Shown here: positions 27,027-36,661 of the stretch, piece by piece | Layout: each line of letters starts with the position of its first letter | How positions within the stretch are numbered: position 1 is the stretch's first letter | NCBI GenBank assembly: GCA_049323275.1 | Contig: JBMOOM010000089.1 | Location: forward strand, 241,109 to 305,108 | DNA: 64,000 nucleotides | Direction: 5' to 3' | Source of the DNA: Taklimakanibacter sp049323275 | GTDB taxonomy: Bacteria; Pseudomonadota; Alphaproteobacteria; Rhizobiales; Aestuariivirgaceae | Made by a program: the position numbers and the translations under genes | Notes under the pieces: model-generated | What the model saw: only the letters and a program-made list of their open reading frames with translations | The model's database searches: none | Told to the model about the DNA's origin: nothing

Positions 27027-27135
27027 CTCATCCTGACGTGCCCGGCAAAGCCGGGCCTCGAAGGATGCGCTTCAGCGAGGTCACTCTATCCTGAAGGATG
27101 CTTCGAGGCTCGCTACGCTCGCGCCTCGGCATGAG
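27027..27135 (+). repeat. Double-hairpin repeat (CTCATCCTGA family), copy 1
   Basis: About 109 bp starting CTCATCCTGA, with hairpin 1 CCCGGC-AAA-GCCGGG and a second hairpin around CGAGGCTCGC-TAC-GCTCGCGCCTCG. The inverted copy at 36662-36762 has the same frame sequence (CTCGAAGGAT, CTATCCTGAAGGA). It fills the space between convergent murI and glpX and may act as a terminator for both. Confidence 0.85.
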
Positions 27136-27147
27136 AATACTCAGAGA

Positions 27148-28107
27148 TCACTCCCCCGCATCGGCGCGGCGGCGGTTCTTGATCCAGCGCACCGTGCCGG
27201 TGGCCGAGCGCATCACCACGGTTTCGGTCGTCACATGCTCGCGGTCGAAGCGCACACCGCGCAAGAGCGAGCCGTCGGTGACGCCGGTCGCCGCGAACAT
27301 GACGTCGCCCGAGGCCATTTCGTTGAGCGAGAACTTCTTGTTGAAGTCGCTGATGCCCATCTTGCGGGCACGTTCCTTCTGCTCGGCGCTCGAGGTGACG
27401 AGCCGGCCCTGCATCTGGCCGCCGATGCAGCGCAAGGCCGCCGCCGCCAGCACGCCTTCGGGCGCGCCGCCGATGCCCATATAGATGTCGATGCCGGTTT
27501 CTTCCGGATCGGCCGTGTGGATGACGCCGGCGACGTCGCCGTCCGAGATGAGGCGCACCGAGGCGCCGGTCTCGCGCACGCCGGAAATGATCTTCTCATG
27601 GCGCGGCCGGTCGAGGATGCAGGCGGTGATCTGCGCCGTCGGCACGCCCTTGGCCTTGGCGAGGCGGGCGATATTCTCCTGCGGCGCGAGGTCGAGGTCG
27701 ACGGTGCCTTCCGGATAGCCGCCGCCGATGGCGATCTTGTCCATATAGGTGTCGGGCGCATGCAGCAGGCTGCCGCCTTCCGCCATGGCCACGCAGGCGA
27801 TCGAGTTCGGCATAGCCTTGGCGCACAGCGTCGTCCCTTCCAAAGGATCGAGCGCGATGTCGATGCGCCAGCTCTTGCCGCCGCCGACATGCTCGCCGAT
27901 ATAGAGCATCGGCGCTTCGTCGCGCTCGCCTTCGCCGATCACCACGAGACCGTCCATCTCGACGATGGCGTTGAGCGCCTGGCGCATCGCATCGACCGCC
28001 GCCTGGTCCGCCAGCTTCTCATCGCCCCTCCCCCGCCAATGCGCTGCGGCGATGGCCGCCGCTTCGGTGACGCGGGCGATCTCGATGGTGAGCATGCGGT
28101 TGAGCAT
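27148..28107 (-). CDS. glpX: Fructose-1,6-bisphosphatase, class II
   Basis: GlpX hydrolyses fructose 1,6-bisphosphate in gluconeogenesis. The 319-residue product has the metal and phosphate sites VIGEGERDEAPMLYIGE, IALDPLEGTTLCAKAMPNS and SDGDVAGVI, plus GIGGAPEGVLAAAALRC. The class II fold is lithium-sensitive and Mn- or Mg-dependent. It starts 18 bp after the hom stop, so both are probably one transcript, an arrangement known in rhizobia and other alphaproteobacteria. Confidence 0.96.
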   Translation of the reverse strand: MLNRMLTIEIARVTEAAAIAAAHWRGRGDEKLADQAAVDAMRQALNAIVEMDGLVVIGEGERDEAPMLYIGEHVGGGKSWRIDIALDPLEGTTLCAKAMPNSIACVAMAEGGSLLHAPDTYMDKIAIGGGYPEGTVDLDLAPQENIARLAKAKGVPTAQITACILDRPRHEKIISGVRETGASVRLISDGDVAGVIHTADPEETGIDIYMGIGGAPEGVLAAAALRCIGGQMQGRLVTSSAEQKERARKMGISDFNKKFSLNEMASGDVMFAATGVTDGSLLRGVRFDREHVTTETVVMRSATGTVRWIKNRRRADAGE

Positions 28108-28125
28108 CAGTCTTCCTCCAGGTGT

Positions 28126-29421
28126 TCAGAGCCGTTCGATACGGATGGTGCGGGGCTTCGAGGCGACATGGCCGTCTCTTTCGATCCGACCAAGGGCCTG
28201 TCGCATGGACGAATCGAGTGTCTTATGTGTGACGAGCATGAATGACGCAATGGCACCTTCTTTAGCAGGGGCGCGCTGCACGATGCTCTCGATCGAGATC
28301 TTTTCGTCCGCCAGCACCTTGGCGATCGCCGCAACGGCACCCGGCTTGTCATAGAGCTCGAGCGCGACGTAATAGCCGCCCTCATGGGCGCGCTTCGGCG
28401 CCGCTTTGTATTTGCGCAGTTCCTTGGCCGGCACGCCGAAAGCGGGACGCAGGTTTCCGCGCGCGATGTCGACGATATCGGCGAGCACGGCGGAAGCGGT
28501 CGGATGCGAGCCGGCGCCGCGGCCTTCCAGCATCAGATCGCCGGCGAAGTCGTTCTGCACCACCACCGCGTTGAAGACGCCGTCGGTATCGGCGACCGGC
28601 GATCCCTTGGGCACCAGCGTCGGATGCACGCGCTGCTCGATGCCCTCGGCGGAAGCGACCGCGACGCCGAGCAGCTTGATCTTGAAGCCCATCTCGTCGG
28701 CATTGCGGATATCGGCGAGCGTCACCGCCTCGATGCCTTCGATGTCGATCGCCGCGACATTCACTTCCGCGCCGAAAGCGAGCGAGGCCAGGATGGCGAG
28801 CTTGTGCGCCGTGTCGAAGCCGCCGACATCGAAGGTCGGGTCGGCCTCGGCATAGCCCAGCTGCTGCGCTTCCTTCAGCACGTCGGCGAAGCTGCGGCCC
28901 TCTTGCGCCATCTTGGTGAGGATGTAGTTGCAGGTGCCGTTTAGGATGCCGAAGACCTTGGCGGTCTGGTTGCCGGCCAGCGCCTCGCGCATCGTCTTGA
29001 CGATCGGAATGCCGCCCGCGACCGACGCCTCGAAATTGAGCGCGATGCCCTTGTCGTCGGCGAGCTTGGCGAGCGCCGCGCCATGATGGGCGAGCAGCGC
29101 CTTGTTGGCGGTGACCACCGGTTTGCCGGCCTGAAGCGCGGCGGTGACAGCGGCCTTGGCCGGATCTCCGTCGCCGCCCATCAATTCGACGAAGACGTCG
29201 ATCTTGTCCGATCTGGCGAGCGCCACCGGGTCGTCGAACCAGGCGAGCTTGCCGAGGTCATGGCCGCGATTCTTGGTCCTGTCGCGCGCCGCGACCGCCG
29301 TGACCTCGATCGGGCGTCCGGCCCGGCACGCCACCAGCGTCCCATGCTTCGCCAGGAGGTCCAGGAGGCCGGTTCCGACCGTTCCGAGGCCCGCCACACC
29401 CAGTTTCAGAGAATTCGCCAT
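28126..29421 (-). CDS. hom: Homoserine dehydrogenase
   Basis: Homoserine dehydrogenase reduces aspartate semialdehyde to homoserine for threonine and methionine. The 431-residue monofunctional enzyme has the nucleotide-binding GVAGLGTVGTGLLDLL at the N-terminus, VVTANKALLAHHGAALA, FEASVAGGIPIVK, GILNGTCNYILTKM and EADPTFDVGGFDTAHKLAIL (catalytic Asp/Lys region), with a C-terminal ACT domain from about residue 350 (GGYYVALELYDKPGAVAAIA) for threonine feedback. ATG 29421 gives the canonical start; the longer in-frame opening upstream is non-coding. Confidence 0.96.
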   Translation of the reverse strand: MANSLKLGVAGLGTVGTGLLDLLAKHGTLVACRAGRPIEVTAVAARDRTKNRGHDLGKLAWFDDPVALARSDKIDVFVELMGGDGDPAKAAVTAALQAGKPVVTANKALLAHHGAALAKLADDKGIALNFEASVAGGIPIVKTMREALAGNQTAKVFGILNGTCNYILTKMAQEGRSFADVLKEAQQLGYAEADPTFDVGGFDTAHKLAILASLAFGAEVNVAAIDIEGIEAVTLADIRNADEMGFKIKLLGVAVASAEGIEQRVHPTLVPKGSPVADTDGVFNAVVVQNDFAGDLMLEGRGAGSHPTASAVLADIVDIARGNLRPAFGVPAKELRKYKAAPKRAHEGGYYVALELYDKPGAVAAIAKVLADEKISIESIVQRAPAKEGAIASFMLVTHKTLDSSMRQALGRIERDGHVASKPRTIRIERL

Positions 29422-29544
29422 GATACCTAATCGTGGAAGTTCCAATGCGGCCGCCCTTATGGCGGGAACCGCGCCGGATGGCAAGAAACCGCATCGGCCC
29501 GAAAAGTGCGATGCGGTTTTCGGAAAAGCCGATGCGCGGCTGAA

Positions 29545-29564
29545 ATAAAGGCGCCAGGCGCCCT
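29545..29564 (-). terminator. Terminator of the cydAB operon
   Basis: On the minus strand AGGGCG-CCTGG-CGCCTT forms a six-pair hairpin followed by TATTT. It starts at the base after the stop codon of the small DUF2474 gene, the last gene of the cyd operon. Confidence 0.5.
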
Positions 29565-29687
29565 CTATAACCCCAGGAAAAGCCGGATGATCATGGCGGG
29601 GGCCCCGACGGCCAGGATGCCCGCCGCCCACAGGAGGATAAACCACAGGAGCCGCTGCTTGAGCGGGCGCTCGCTCCCGCCCGTCAT
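29565..29687 (-). CDS. DUF2474 family small membrane protein (cyd operon)
   Basis: A 40-residue peptide, MTGGSERPLKQRLLWFILLW then a hydrophobic stretch to the C-terminus, forming one membrane helix. Its ATG overlaps the cydB stop by one base (TGATG). DUF2474 peptides are regularly found right after cyanide-insensitive-type cydB genes and may be the structural equivalent of the CydX subunit of bd oxidase. The position and the single helix support the call; function is inferred. Confidence 0.8.
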   Translation of the reverse strand: MTGGSERPLKQRLLWFILLWAAGILAVGAPAMIIRLFLGL

Positions 29688-30688
29688 CAATGGTAGCCCT
29701 CGTGGCCGACCTTGCCGCGGAACACCCAATAGGCATAGCCGGTATAGGCCAGGATGATCGGCACCAGCACCACCGCCCCCACCAGCAGGAAGCCCAGGCT
29801 CTCTTGCGGCGCCGCCGCGTCCCAGATGGTCAGCGTCGGCGGCACGATATAGGGATAGAAGCTGATGCCGATGCCGATGAAGGACAGGATGAAGAGCGCC
29901 AGCGCGGCCAGGAACGGCGTCAGCTCCTCGCGCTTGAGGATGCCCTTGATCAGGAGATAGGCGACGAGCGCCACGAGCAGCGGCACCGGAATGGTGTAGA
30001 GCATGCGCGGCCAGGAGAACCAGCGCTCCATGTAGAGCGGCTCGAGGAAAGGCGTCCACAGGCTGACGAGTCCGATGAGGATGAGTGTCGCCGGTCCGAG
30101 GATCAGGGCGAAACGATAGGAGCGGTCCTGCAGCTGCTCATCGGTCTTGAGGATCAGCCAGGTGGCGCCGAGCAGCGCATAGCCCACCACCAGAGCGAGG
30201 CCGGTGAACAGGCTGAACGGCGTGAGCCAGGTCCACCAGCCGCCGGCATAGGCGCGATCCGCCACCGGAATGCCCTGCACGATGGTGCCGAGCGCGATGC
30301 CTTGCGCGAAGGTGGCGGCGATCGAGCCCGATGCGAAAGCCCAGTCCCACAGGAACTTGCCGCGCGTCGTGCGCCAGCGGAACTCGAAGGCCACACCGCG
30401 GAAGACGAGCGCCAGCAGCATGATGATGATCGGCGCATAGAGCGCCGGCATGATGGTGGCGTAAGCGAGGGGGAACACCGCGAAGAGACCGCCGCCGCCG
30501 AGCACCAGCCAGGTCTCGTTGCCGTCCCACACCGGCGCTACCGAATTCATCATGCGGTCGCGTTCGGCTTCCGCCTTGTAGAAGGGAAACAGGATGCCGA
30601 TGCCGAGATCGAACCCGTCCATCATCACATAAGCGAGAACGGCGAAGGCGATGATGGCGGCCCAGATGAAAGCGAGGTCGAGGATCAT
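29687..30688 (-). CDS. cydB: Cytochrome bd-type quinol oxidase subunit II
   Basis: Subunit II of a bd-type quinol oxidase in the inner membrane. The 333-residue product has about nine helices; MMDGFDLGIGILFPFY near residues 22-37, VWDGNETWLVLGGGGLFAVF and FRGVAFEFRWR are the conserved family blocks. ATG 30688 overlaps the cydA stop by four bases. The enzyme reduces O2 to water with electrons from quinol and supports growth at low oxygen or with inhibitors of heme-copper oxidases. Confidence 0.95.
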   Translation of the reverse strand: MILDLAFIWAAIIAFAVLAYVMMDGFDLGIGILFPFYKAEAERDRMMNSVAPVWDGNETWLVLGGGGLFAVFPLAYATIMPALYAPIIIMLLALVFRGVAFEFRWRTTRGKFLWDWAFASGSIAATFAQGIALGTIVQGIPVADRAYAGGWWTWLTPFSLFTGLALVVGYALLGATWLILKTDEQLQDRSYRFALILGPATLILIGLVSLWTPFLEPLYMERWFSWPRMLYTIPVPLLVALVAYLLIKGILKREELTPFLAALALFILSFIGIGISFYPYIVPPTLTIWDAAAPQESLGFLLVGAVVLVPIILAYTGYAYWVFRGKVGHEGYH

Positions 30689-32109
30689 CGGCGTCCCTCC
30701 GGATGGGTGGCGAGCTCGCCCACGGTCTCGAGCGCCGGCGCCGGCACGATGCCGGCCGAGCGCAGATGCGCATCGCTCGGGCTGTCGGGCTCGCCCGCAT
30801 GCGGCGGCTTGCTCATCAGGCGCAGCAGATAGAACACGCCGGCCCCGAAGACGAAGAAATAGACGACCACAAAGGCAATCAGCGAGGCGGCCACGGCCTC
30901 GGCGGCGATGGGTGCGGCCGACTCGGAGGTGCGCAGCAGGCCATAGACCGTAAAGGGCTGGCGTCCGGCTTCCGTCGTCACCCAGCCGGCGAGCACCGCG
31001 ACGAAGCCGGTCGGCCCCATCAGCAGCGCGGCGACATGCAGCGGCCTGGTGTCGTAGAGGCGCTTGCGCACCCGTCCCCACAGCGACCACAGGCCGAGCC
31101 CGAACATCAGGAAGCCGAGGCCCACCATGATGCGGAACGACCAGAAGACGATGAGCGCATTGGGCCGGTCTTCCTTCGGCCATTCCTTCAGACCCTTGAC
31201 GACGCCGTTCCAGTCATGGGTGAGGATGAGGCTGCCGAGCGAGGGAATGGCGATTTCGTAGAGCGTCTTTTCGGCCTCCATGTCGGGCCAGCCGAACAGG
31301 ATGAGCGGCGCCCCGGCCTGCGTCTCGAAATGACCTTCCATCGCGGCGATCTTGGCCGGCTGATGCTCGAGCGTGTTGAGGCCGTGCAGGTCGCCGGCGA
31401 GGATCTGGACCGGCGCCACGATGGCGAGCATCCACATCGCCATCGAGAACATCACGCGCGATCCGTCATTCGTCTTGTCGCGCAAAAGATGCCAGGCGCC
31501 GACCGCGCCGACGACGAGCGCGGTGGTGAGATAGGCGGCGATCACCATATGCACGAGGCGATACGGGAAGGACGGATTGAAGATGATCGCCCACCAGTCG
31601 GCCGGCACGAACTGGCCGGCGGCGTTCATCGTGTAGCCAACCGGTGTCTGCATCCAGCTGTTGGCCGAGAGAATCCAGAAGGCCGAGATGAAAGTGCCGA
31701 TCGCTACCATGAGCGTGGCGATGAAATGCAGCCCCTTGCCCACCTTGTTGAGGCCGAACAGCATGACGCCGAGGAAGCCCGCTTCGAGGAAGAAGGCGGT
31801 CAGCACTTCATAACCCATCAGCGGACCGATGATCGGCCCGGCCTTATCGGAGAAGACGCTCCAATTGGTGCCGAACTGGTAGCTCATCACCAGTCCCGAC
31901 ACGACGCCCATGGCGAAGGCGATGGCGAAGATCTTCTTCCAGTAATTGAACAGCGTCAGATAGGTGGCGCGCCCGGTGGCGAGCCACAGGGCTTCGAGCA
32001 CCGCGAGATAGCTGGCGAGTCCGATCGAGAATGCCGGAAACACGATGTGGAAGCTGACAGTGAAGGCGAACTGCCAGCGCGCCAGCAAGACCGGATCGAA
32101 ACCATCCAT
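30685..32109 (-). CDS. cydA: Cytochrome bd-type quinol oxidase subunit I (short Q-loop, CIO-like)
   Basis: Subunit I carries the three hemes and the quinol site. The 474-residue length and short periplasmic Q-loop fit the cyanide-insensitive oxidase group. Visible landmarks: LARWQFAFTVSFHIVFPAFS (His ligand of heme b595 near residue 21), GLVMSYQFGTNWSVFSDKAG, the Q-loop start around GHFETQAGAPLILFGWPD, and AGWVTTEAGRQPFTVYG. No cydDC transporter genes are adjacent. First gene of cydA-cydB-DUF2474, transcribed away from the MFS gene that ends 107 bp upstream. Confidence 0.95.
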   Translation of the reverse strand: MDGFDPVLLARWQFAFTVSFHIVFPAFSIGLASYLAVLEALWLATGRATYLTLFNYWKKIFAIAFAMGVVSGLVMSYQFGTNWSVFSDKAGPIIGPLMGYEVLTAFFLEAGFLGVMLFGLNKVGKGLHFIATLMVAIGTFISAFWILSANSWMQTPVGYTMNAAGQFVPADWWAIIFNPSFPYRLVHMVIAAYLTTALVVGAVGAWHLLRDKTNDGSRVMFSMAMWMLAIVAPVQILAGDLHGLNTLEHQPAKIAAMEGHFETQAGAPLILFGWPDMEAEKTLYEIAIPSLGSLILTHDWNGVVKGLKEWPKEDRPNALIVFWSFRIMVGLGFLMFGLGLWSLWGRVRKRLYDTRPLHVAALLMGPTGFVAVLAGWVTTEAGRQPFTVYGLLRTSESAAPIAAEAVAASLIAFVVVYFFVFGAGVFYLLRLMSKPPHAGEPDSPSDAHLRSAGIVPAPALETVGELATHPEGRR

Positions 32110-32216
32110 TGCGCAAGCTTTCAGATATTAAGTCTAATTCCGAACAAGCTGAGGCAATCGCCGCTTCGTTACAACACCATAACTGTCGCGCGTATCTTTG
32201 TCACTGTGGCTTTCTG

Positions 32217-33467
32217 TTACCTTTTTCCGTCCAGCTTGCGCACCATGCGCAACTGCGGAAACCACAGCGCCCAAAGTGCCGCGACCGCGATCGTGCCGAG
32301 CCCGCCGGCGACGACCGCCGGCACCGCGCCGAACAGGAAGGCCGAGATCCCGGCGCGGAATTCGCCGAGCTCGTTCGACGCGCCGATGAACACCATGTTC
32401 ACCGCATTGACGCGCCCGCGCACTTCATCGGGCGTCCACAGCTGGATCAGCGTCTCGCGCACATAGACGCTGATCATGTCGCAGGCGCCCGCCAGGGCGA
32501 GGGCGAGCACCGACAGCCACACCATGGTCGAGGCGCCGAAAATGGTGGTGAACAAGCCGAAGCCCGCCACGAAGATGAACATGATGAGCCCGGCATGGTC
32601 GCGGATCGTGTGCCGCGCCAGCCATGCGGCGACGGCGAGCGCGCCGAAGCCGGGCGCCGCGCGCAGGAGACCGAGTCCCCAGGGTCCCGCCTGCAGGATG
32701 TCGCGCGCATAGACCGGCAGGAGCGCCATGGCGCCGCCCAGCAGGACGGCGAAGAGATCGAGCGAGATCGCGCCCAGCACCACCTTCTCCGACCACACAT
32801 AGCGGAATCCGGCGAACAGGGTGGCGAGGCTCTTCGCCTCGCCCGAGCGCCGCTGCGGCGGCTTGGGGATCAGGCCGACAAGCACCGCGCCCACCGCGAG
32901 CAGCGTCAGCGCCGTGCCATAGGCTGCGTATTCATGAAGCCCGTAGAGGAGACCGCCGGCCACCGGTCCGGTGATCGTCGCGATCTGCCAGGACGACGAG
33001 TTCCAGGCGATGGCGGTCGACAGCTCCGCCTGCGGCACCAGATTGGGCACCAGCGATTGCGCCGCGGGTCCCATGAAGGCGCGCGCCACGCCGAACACCG
33101 CGAGCAGCGCGAAGACGGGCCAAATGTCGCGCGTGCCGCTCAGCGTGAAAGCGATGAGCCCGGCGCAGACGACGGCCTCCACGCCCAGGCAGATCGCGGT
33201 GATGGCGCGGCGGTTGTAGCGGTCGGCCACCGCGCCGGTGACGAGGACGAAGAGCAGCGACGGCAGGAACTGAACCAGGCCGACGATGCCCAGATCGAGC
33301 GGATTGCGCGTCAGGTCATAGACCTGCCAGCCGACCGAGACCGAGATGATCTGGGTGGCGAAGCTCACCAGGAGGCGCGAAATCCAATAATTGCGGAAGC
33401 CGCGATGGCGGAAGACGGAGGCTTGCGGATGCGAAGATTGTGGTTCGGGGGATTCGGCGGAAGTCAT
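32217..33467 (-). CDS. MFS transporter, EntS/MFS_3-like exporter
   Basis: A 416-residue major facilitator protein with about 12 membrane helices. It shows FRNYWISRLLVSFATQI, VGWQVYDLTRNPLDLGIVG, and GAVADRYNRRAI (motif A). This pattern is that of the MFS_3 group that includes the siderophore exporter EntS and macrolide exporters, but no siderophore genes are nearby. Substrate unknown; export is more likely than uptake. It stands alone between cydA and the CHAT protein gene. Confidence 0.87.
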   Translation of the reverse strand: MTSAESPEPQSSHPQASVFRHRGFRNYWISRLLVSFATQIISVSVGWQVYDLTRNPLDLGIVGLVQFLPSLLFVLVTGAVADRYNRRAITAICLGVEAVVCAGLIAFTLSGTRDIWPVFALLAVFGVARAFMGPAAQSLVPNLVPQAELSTAIAWNSSSWQIATITGPVAGGLLYGLHEYAAYGTALTLLAVGAVLVGLIPKPPQRRSGEAKSLATLFAGFRYVWSEKVVLGAISLDLFAVLLGGAMALLPVYARDILQAGPWGLGLLRAAPGFGALAVAAWLARHTIRDHAGLIMFIFVAGFGLFTTIFGASTMVWLSVLALALAGACDMISVYVRETLIQLWTPDEVRGRVNAVNMVFIGASNELGEFRAGISAFLFGAVPAVVAGGLGTIAVAALWALWFPQLRMVRKLDGKR

Positions 33468-33583
33468 TGCCCCGACGATGCGCCTTGCTCATGACCCTGT
33501 CAAAATACTGCCCAGACCTTGCGTCAGATACCTTGCTCCAATAGGCTTTTGGCGGCCTTACTTTGAGCTGTGGACTTCCCTTG

Positions 33584-36500
33584 ATGCGCCTTCCGGTTTT
33601 TGTCCTTTCTGTCTGCCTGCCCATGCTTTTCAGCCCCCTCGCCCGCGCCCAGGCGCCGGAGACGCCGGAGCCTGCGGCAGCGGCGGCGGAGCCCGCCCCG
33701 GCCGCTGTTCCAGAAGCGGCGGCGGCGAAACTCGCGTGCCCCGACGCCTTCCGCATCTACAGCGAGGCGGCCGGCGGCGATGCCAATGCGCTGCCGCCCA
33801 CGCCCAAGACGCCGGTGACCGGCACGCCCGATCCGACTCAGGCGGCGGAGCGCAAGGAAGACAAGATCTCGGGCGCCAAGAAGCGGCTCGCCGATATGAT
33901 CAAGAAGTCCGGCGAGAAATCCGCCCGCACCGCGCAGGCCTATCGCCTGCTCGCCCGCGACTATCGCGACGCCGCCCAGTATGAGGACGCGGTCAAGGCG
34001 CTCGAAGCCGCCATGCGCATCACCGCCGAGCTGCCGAAGAAGAAAGGCGCCGAGCTCGGCGACATCCAGATGGAGCTCGCCCAGACCTACACCAACAAGG
34101 GCGACCGCCTGAGCGCCCTTGCGATGTACGGCGCCGCCCGCAAATCCTTCGAGGACGCCGTCGGCGCCAGCCATCCCAAGGTCGCCCTCGCCCTGCACAA
34201 TCTCGGCAAGGTCGATCTCAACATGACGCAGTATCCGGCGGCGCTCGAGGCCTTCCGCACCGCACGTGCCGTCTACGAGGCCAATCTTCCCGCCGAGACG
34301 AGCCATCTCGTCGAGCTCCTCATCGACACCGCCAGCATCCATGCCCGCATCGGCAATCGCGAGACCGGACTCGCTTTCGCCAAGGAAGCGGTGGCGCTCG
34401 CCAGGGAGAAGCTCGGGCCGGATCACCGCACCACCGCGCTGGCGCTGCATTTCACCGGCACGGTCAACCGCAGCATGGGCCGCAGCGCGGACGCGCTCGC
34501 CGATCTCGGCGCCGCCATGCGTGTCTATCTCGGCAACGAGGCGCGTACCCGTAAGCGCATTCCCGAGGTGCTCGACGATGTCAGCGTCGCATTGGTGCGC
34601 GCCGGCTGCCTCGATCGGGCGATCGAGGTCCAGACCTTGTCGATCGGCCACTATGCGGCGCTTTACGGCGAGAACCACAACCGCGTCGCCTCCGCCTATC
34701 ATCGTCTCGGCGGCCTCTATCGCGAGAGCGGGAAATTCGCCGAGGCCCGCGCCCCTCTGTTCAAGGCGGCCTCGATCTACGAGCACATCTTCGGCCCCAA
34801 TCACCGGCGCATCGCCGATGTCTATAGCGATCTCGCCAGCTCCAGCGCCCGGATCGAGCTCAATTCTGAGGCGCTGCGCTACGGCTTCCGGGCGCTGCGC
34901 ATCCGCACCGCCAACAAGCAGGCCGATCCGGAGGATCTGCGCCAGAGCTACTGGTCGCTCTCTCTCGTGCTCAAGCAGCAGGGCAATCTCACCGCGGCCA
35001 TCGCCTTCGCCAAGATGGCGGTCAACATCAATCAGGAAATCCGCTCGCAGAACCGCAACCTGCCGCCGGAAATGATCAAGGCGCTCGCCGGGCGGTATCG
35101 CGAGCTCTATGAATATCTCGCCAATATGCTTATCGGCGCCGGCCGGCTGCAGGAAGCCCAGCAGGTGCTCGACCTCATCAAGCAGCAGGAGCTGTTCGAC
35201 TTCGTCCGCCGCGACGCCAAGGAAGCCCAGGCGGTCGAGGGCCGCGCCGCGCTCACCCCCACCGAGGCCGATCTATCGACCCGGATCATGGAGCTGGTCG
35301 AGGCGCCGATCAGCGCCGCGAGCGAGATCGAGGCGCTGAAGAAGAAGCAGGCCGAAAAGGGCCTGACCAAGGAGGAGGAGGCGCTGGTCGCGATGCTCGA
35401 GCAGTCGCTCTCCGATCAGTTCCGCAAGCAGCAGACCGCCATCGACACGCTTCTCGCCGAAGTGGAAAGCTCCAATCGCGAGATCGAGCGCGAGGTCAAC
35501 AAGCTCGATCTCGATCTGGTCGACGCCACCCAGGAACGCCTCAAGACGCTGAAGGGCCGCGCGGTCGAACTGCAGATCGCCAGCCTCGACAACGCGCTGC
35601 ACATCTTCCTGACCACCGAGCGCACCGGCATCTATAAGGAAGTGCCGGTCAGCCGCAAGGAAGTGGCGCAGCTCGTCTTCCGCGCCTGGAGCTCCACCGC
35701 CAATCGCGATCCCGAGGCGCGCGATCACCTGAAGCGCCTCTATGACGTCCTGATCAAACCGGTCGAGCCCGAGCTCAAGGCGTCACGGGCCGAGGTCCTG
35801 ATGTTCAATCTGGGCGGCGTTCTGCGCTATGCGCCGCTCGCGGCGCTTTATTCCGGCGACCGCTATCTGATCCAGGACTACGCCATCGCTCTGTCGACCA
35901 CCGCCGCCAATACGCGTTACGAGGCGCTGCCGCGCGAGCGCGGCAAGGCGGCGGGCTTCGGCGTGACCAAGGCGCATGAAGGCTTCTCGTCCCTGCCGGG
36001 CGTCGCCGAGGAGCTGGAAGCGGTCTTCGATGGCGCCGACACCAAGGGGTTCCTGGCCGGCAAGCCGCTGATGGATGAGAGCTTCAACAGCCTGTCGATG
36101 GGCGAGGCGCTGAAGTCGAAGCCGCTTTATCTCCATGTCGCCAGCCACTTCCGCCTGGTGCCCGGCGACGCCGGCAATTCGGTCCTGCTTCTGGGCGACG
36201 GGCGCCGCCTGTCGCTCGACGAGTTCCGCAAGGAGGAGCGCTTCCGCCTGACCGATCTCGATCTCCTCACTTTGTCGGCCTGCGAGACGGCCGGCGGCGT
36301 CGATCAGACCGGCGCCGAGATCGAAAGCTTCGCCTCGGTGGTGCAGAAACGCGGCGCTTCCTCGGTGCTCGCCACTCTGTGGCCGATCGCCGACAGCTCG
36401 ACCTCGCTCCTGATGGCGGAGTTCTACAAGCACTTCCTTGCCGCCGGCGAGGACAAGGCAACAGCTCTTCGCAAGGCGCAGATCGCCATGCTCACGGGCG

Positions 36501-36643
36501 AGCTCAAGCCCAAGGGCGTGCTCACCGCCTCACGCTCGGCCAATGAGATGATCGAGACGCCGGCCAACCCGATGAGCGACGAGCCCGGCTTCCAGCATCC
36601 CTATTTCTGGTCGGCTTTCATCCTGATGGGAAACTGGCTCTGA
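33584..36643 (+). CDS. Exported TPR and CHAT-domain protein (caspase-like protease fold)
   Basis: A 1,019-residue protein. Residues 1-23 form a signal peptide (LPVFVLSVCLPMLFSPLARA). An Ala/Pro linker is followed by tetratricopeptide repeats from about 100 to 520 (HPKVALALHNLGKVDLNM, HRRIADVYSDLASSSARI), a coiled-coil stretch at about 570-680 rich in Glu/Lys, and a C-terminal CHAT domain (about 720-1019). The presumed catalytic dyad is His 855 in HVASHF and Cys 900 in LSACETAGG. CHAT proteins include separase-related peptidases and TPR-CHAT effectors. ATG 33584 is preferred over TTG 33563 because it starts the signal peptide. Confidence 0.88.
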   Translation: MRLPVFVLSVCLPMLFSPLARAQAPETPEPAAAAAEPAPAAVPEAAAAKLACPDAFRIYSEAAGGDANALPPTPKTPVTGTPDPTQAAERKEDKISGAKKRLADMIKKSGEKSARTAQAYRLLARDYRDAAQYEDAVKALEAAMRITAELPKKKGAELGDIQMELAQTYTNKGDRLSALAMYGAARKSFEDAVGASHPKVALALHNLGKVDLNMTQYPAALEAFRTARAVYEANLPAETSHLVELLIDTASIHARIGNRETGLAFAKEAVALAREKLGPDHRTTALALHFTGTVNRSMGRSADALADLGAAMRVYLGNEARTRKRIPEVLDDVSVALVRAGCLDRAIEVQTLSIGHYAALYGENHNRVASAYHRLGGLYRESGKFAEARAPLFKAASIYEHIFGPNHRRIADVYSDLASSSARIELNSEALRYGFRALRIRTANKQADPEDLRQSYWSLSLVLKQQGNLTAAIAFAKMAVNINQEIRSQNRNLPPEMIKALAGRYRELYEYLANMLIGAGRLQEAQQVLDLIKQQELFDFVRRDAKEAQAVEGRAALTPTEADLSTRIMELVEAPISAASEIEALKKKQAEKGLTKEEEALVAMLEQSLSDQFRKQQTAIDTLLAEVESSNREIEREVNKLDLDLVDATQERLKTLKGRAVELQIASLDNALHIFLTTERTGIYKEVPVSRKEVAQLVFRAWSSTANRDPEARDHLKRLYDVLIKPVEPELKASRAEVLMFNLGGVLRYAPLAALYSGDRYLIQDYAIALSTTAANTRYEALPRERGKAAGFGVTKAHEGFSSLPGVAEELEAVFDGADTKGFLAGKPLMDESFNSLSMGEALKSKPLYLHVASHFRLVPGDAGNSVLLLGDGRRLSLDEFRKEERFRLTDLDLLTLSACETAGGVDQTGAEIESFASVVQKRGASSVLATLWPIADSSTSLLMAEFYKHFLAAGEDKATALRKAQIAMLTGELKPKGVLTASRSANEMIETPANPMSDEPGFQHPYFWSAFILMGNWL

Positions 36644-36661
36644 TTCTCTACGTCCCTCGCG

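Noticed and set aside
33584..36643. CRISPR-associated TPR-CHAT (type III-E) effector
   Set aside because: No repeat array, Cas7-11 gene or other Cas gene is in the window, and the protein has a signal peptide.
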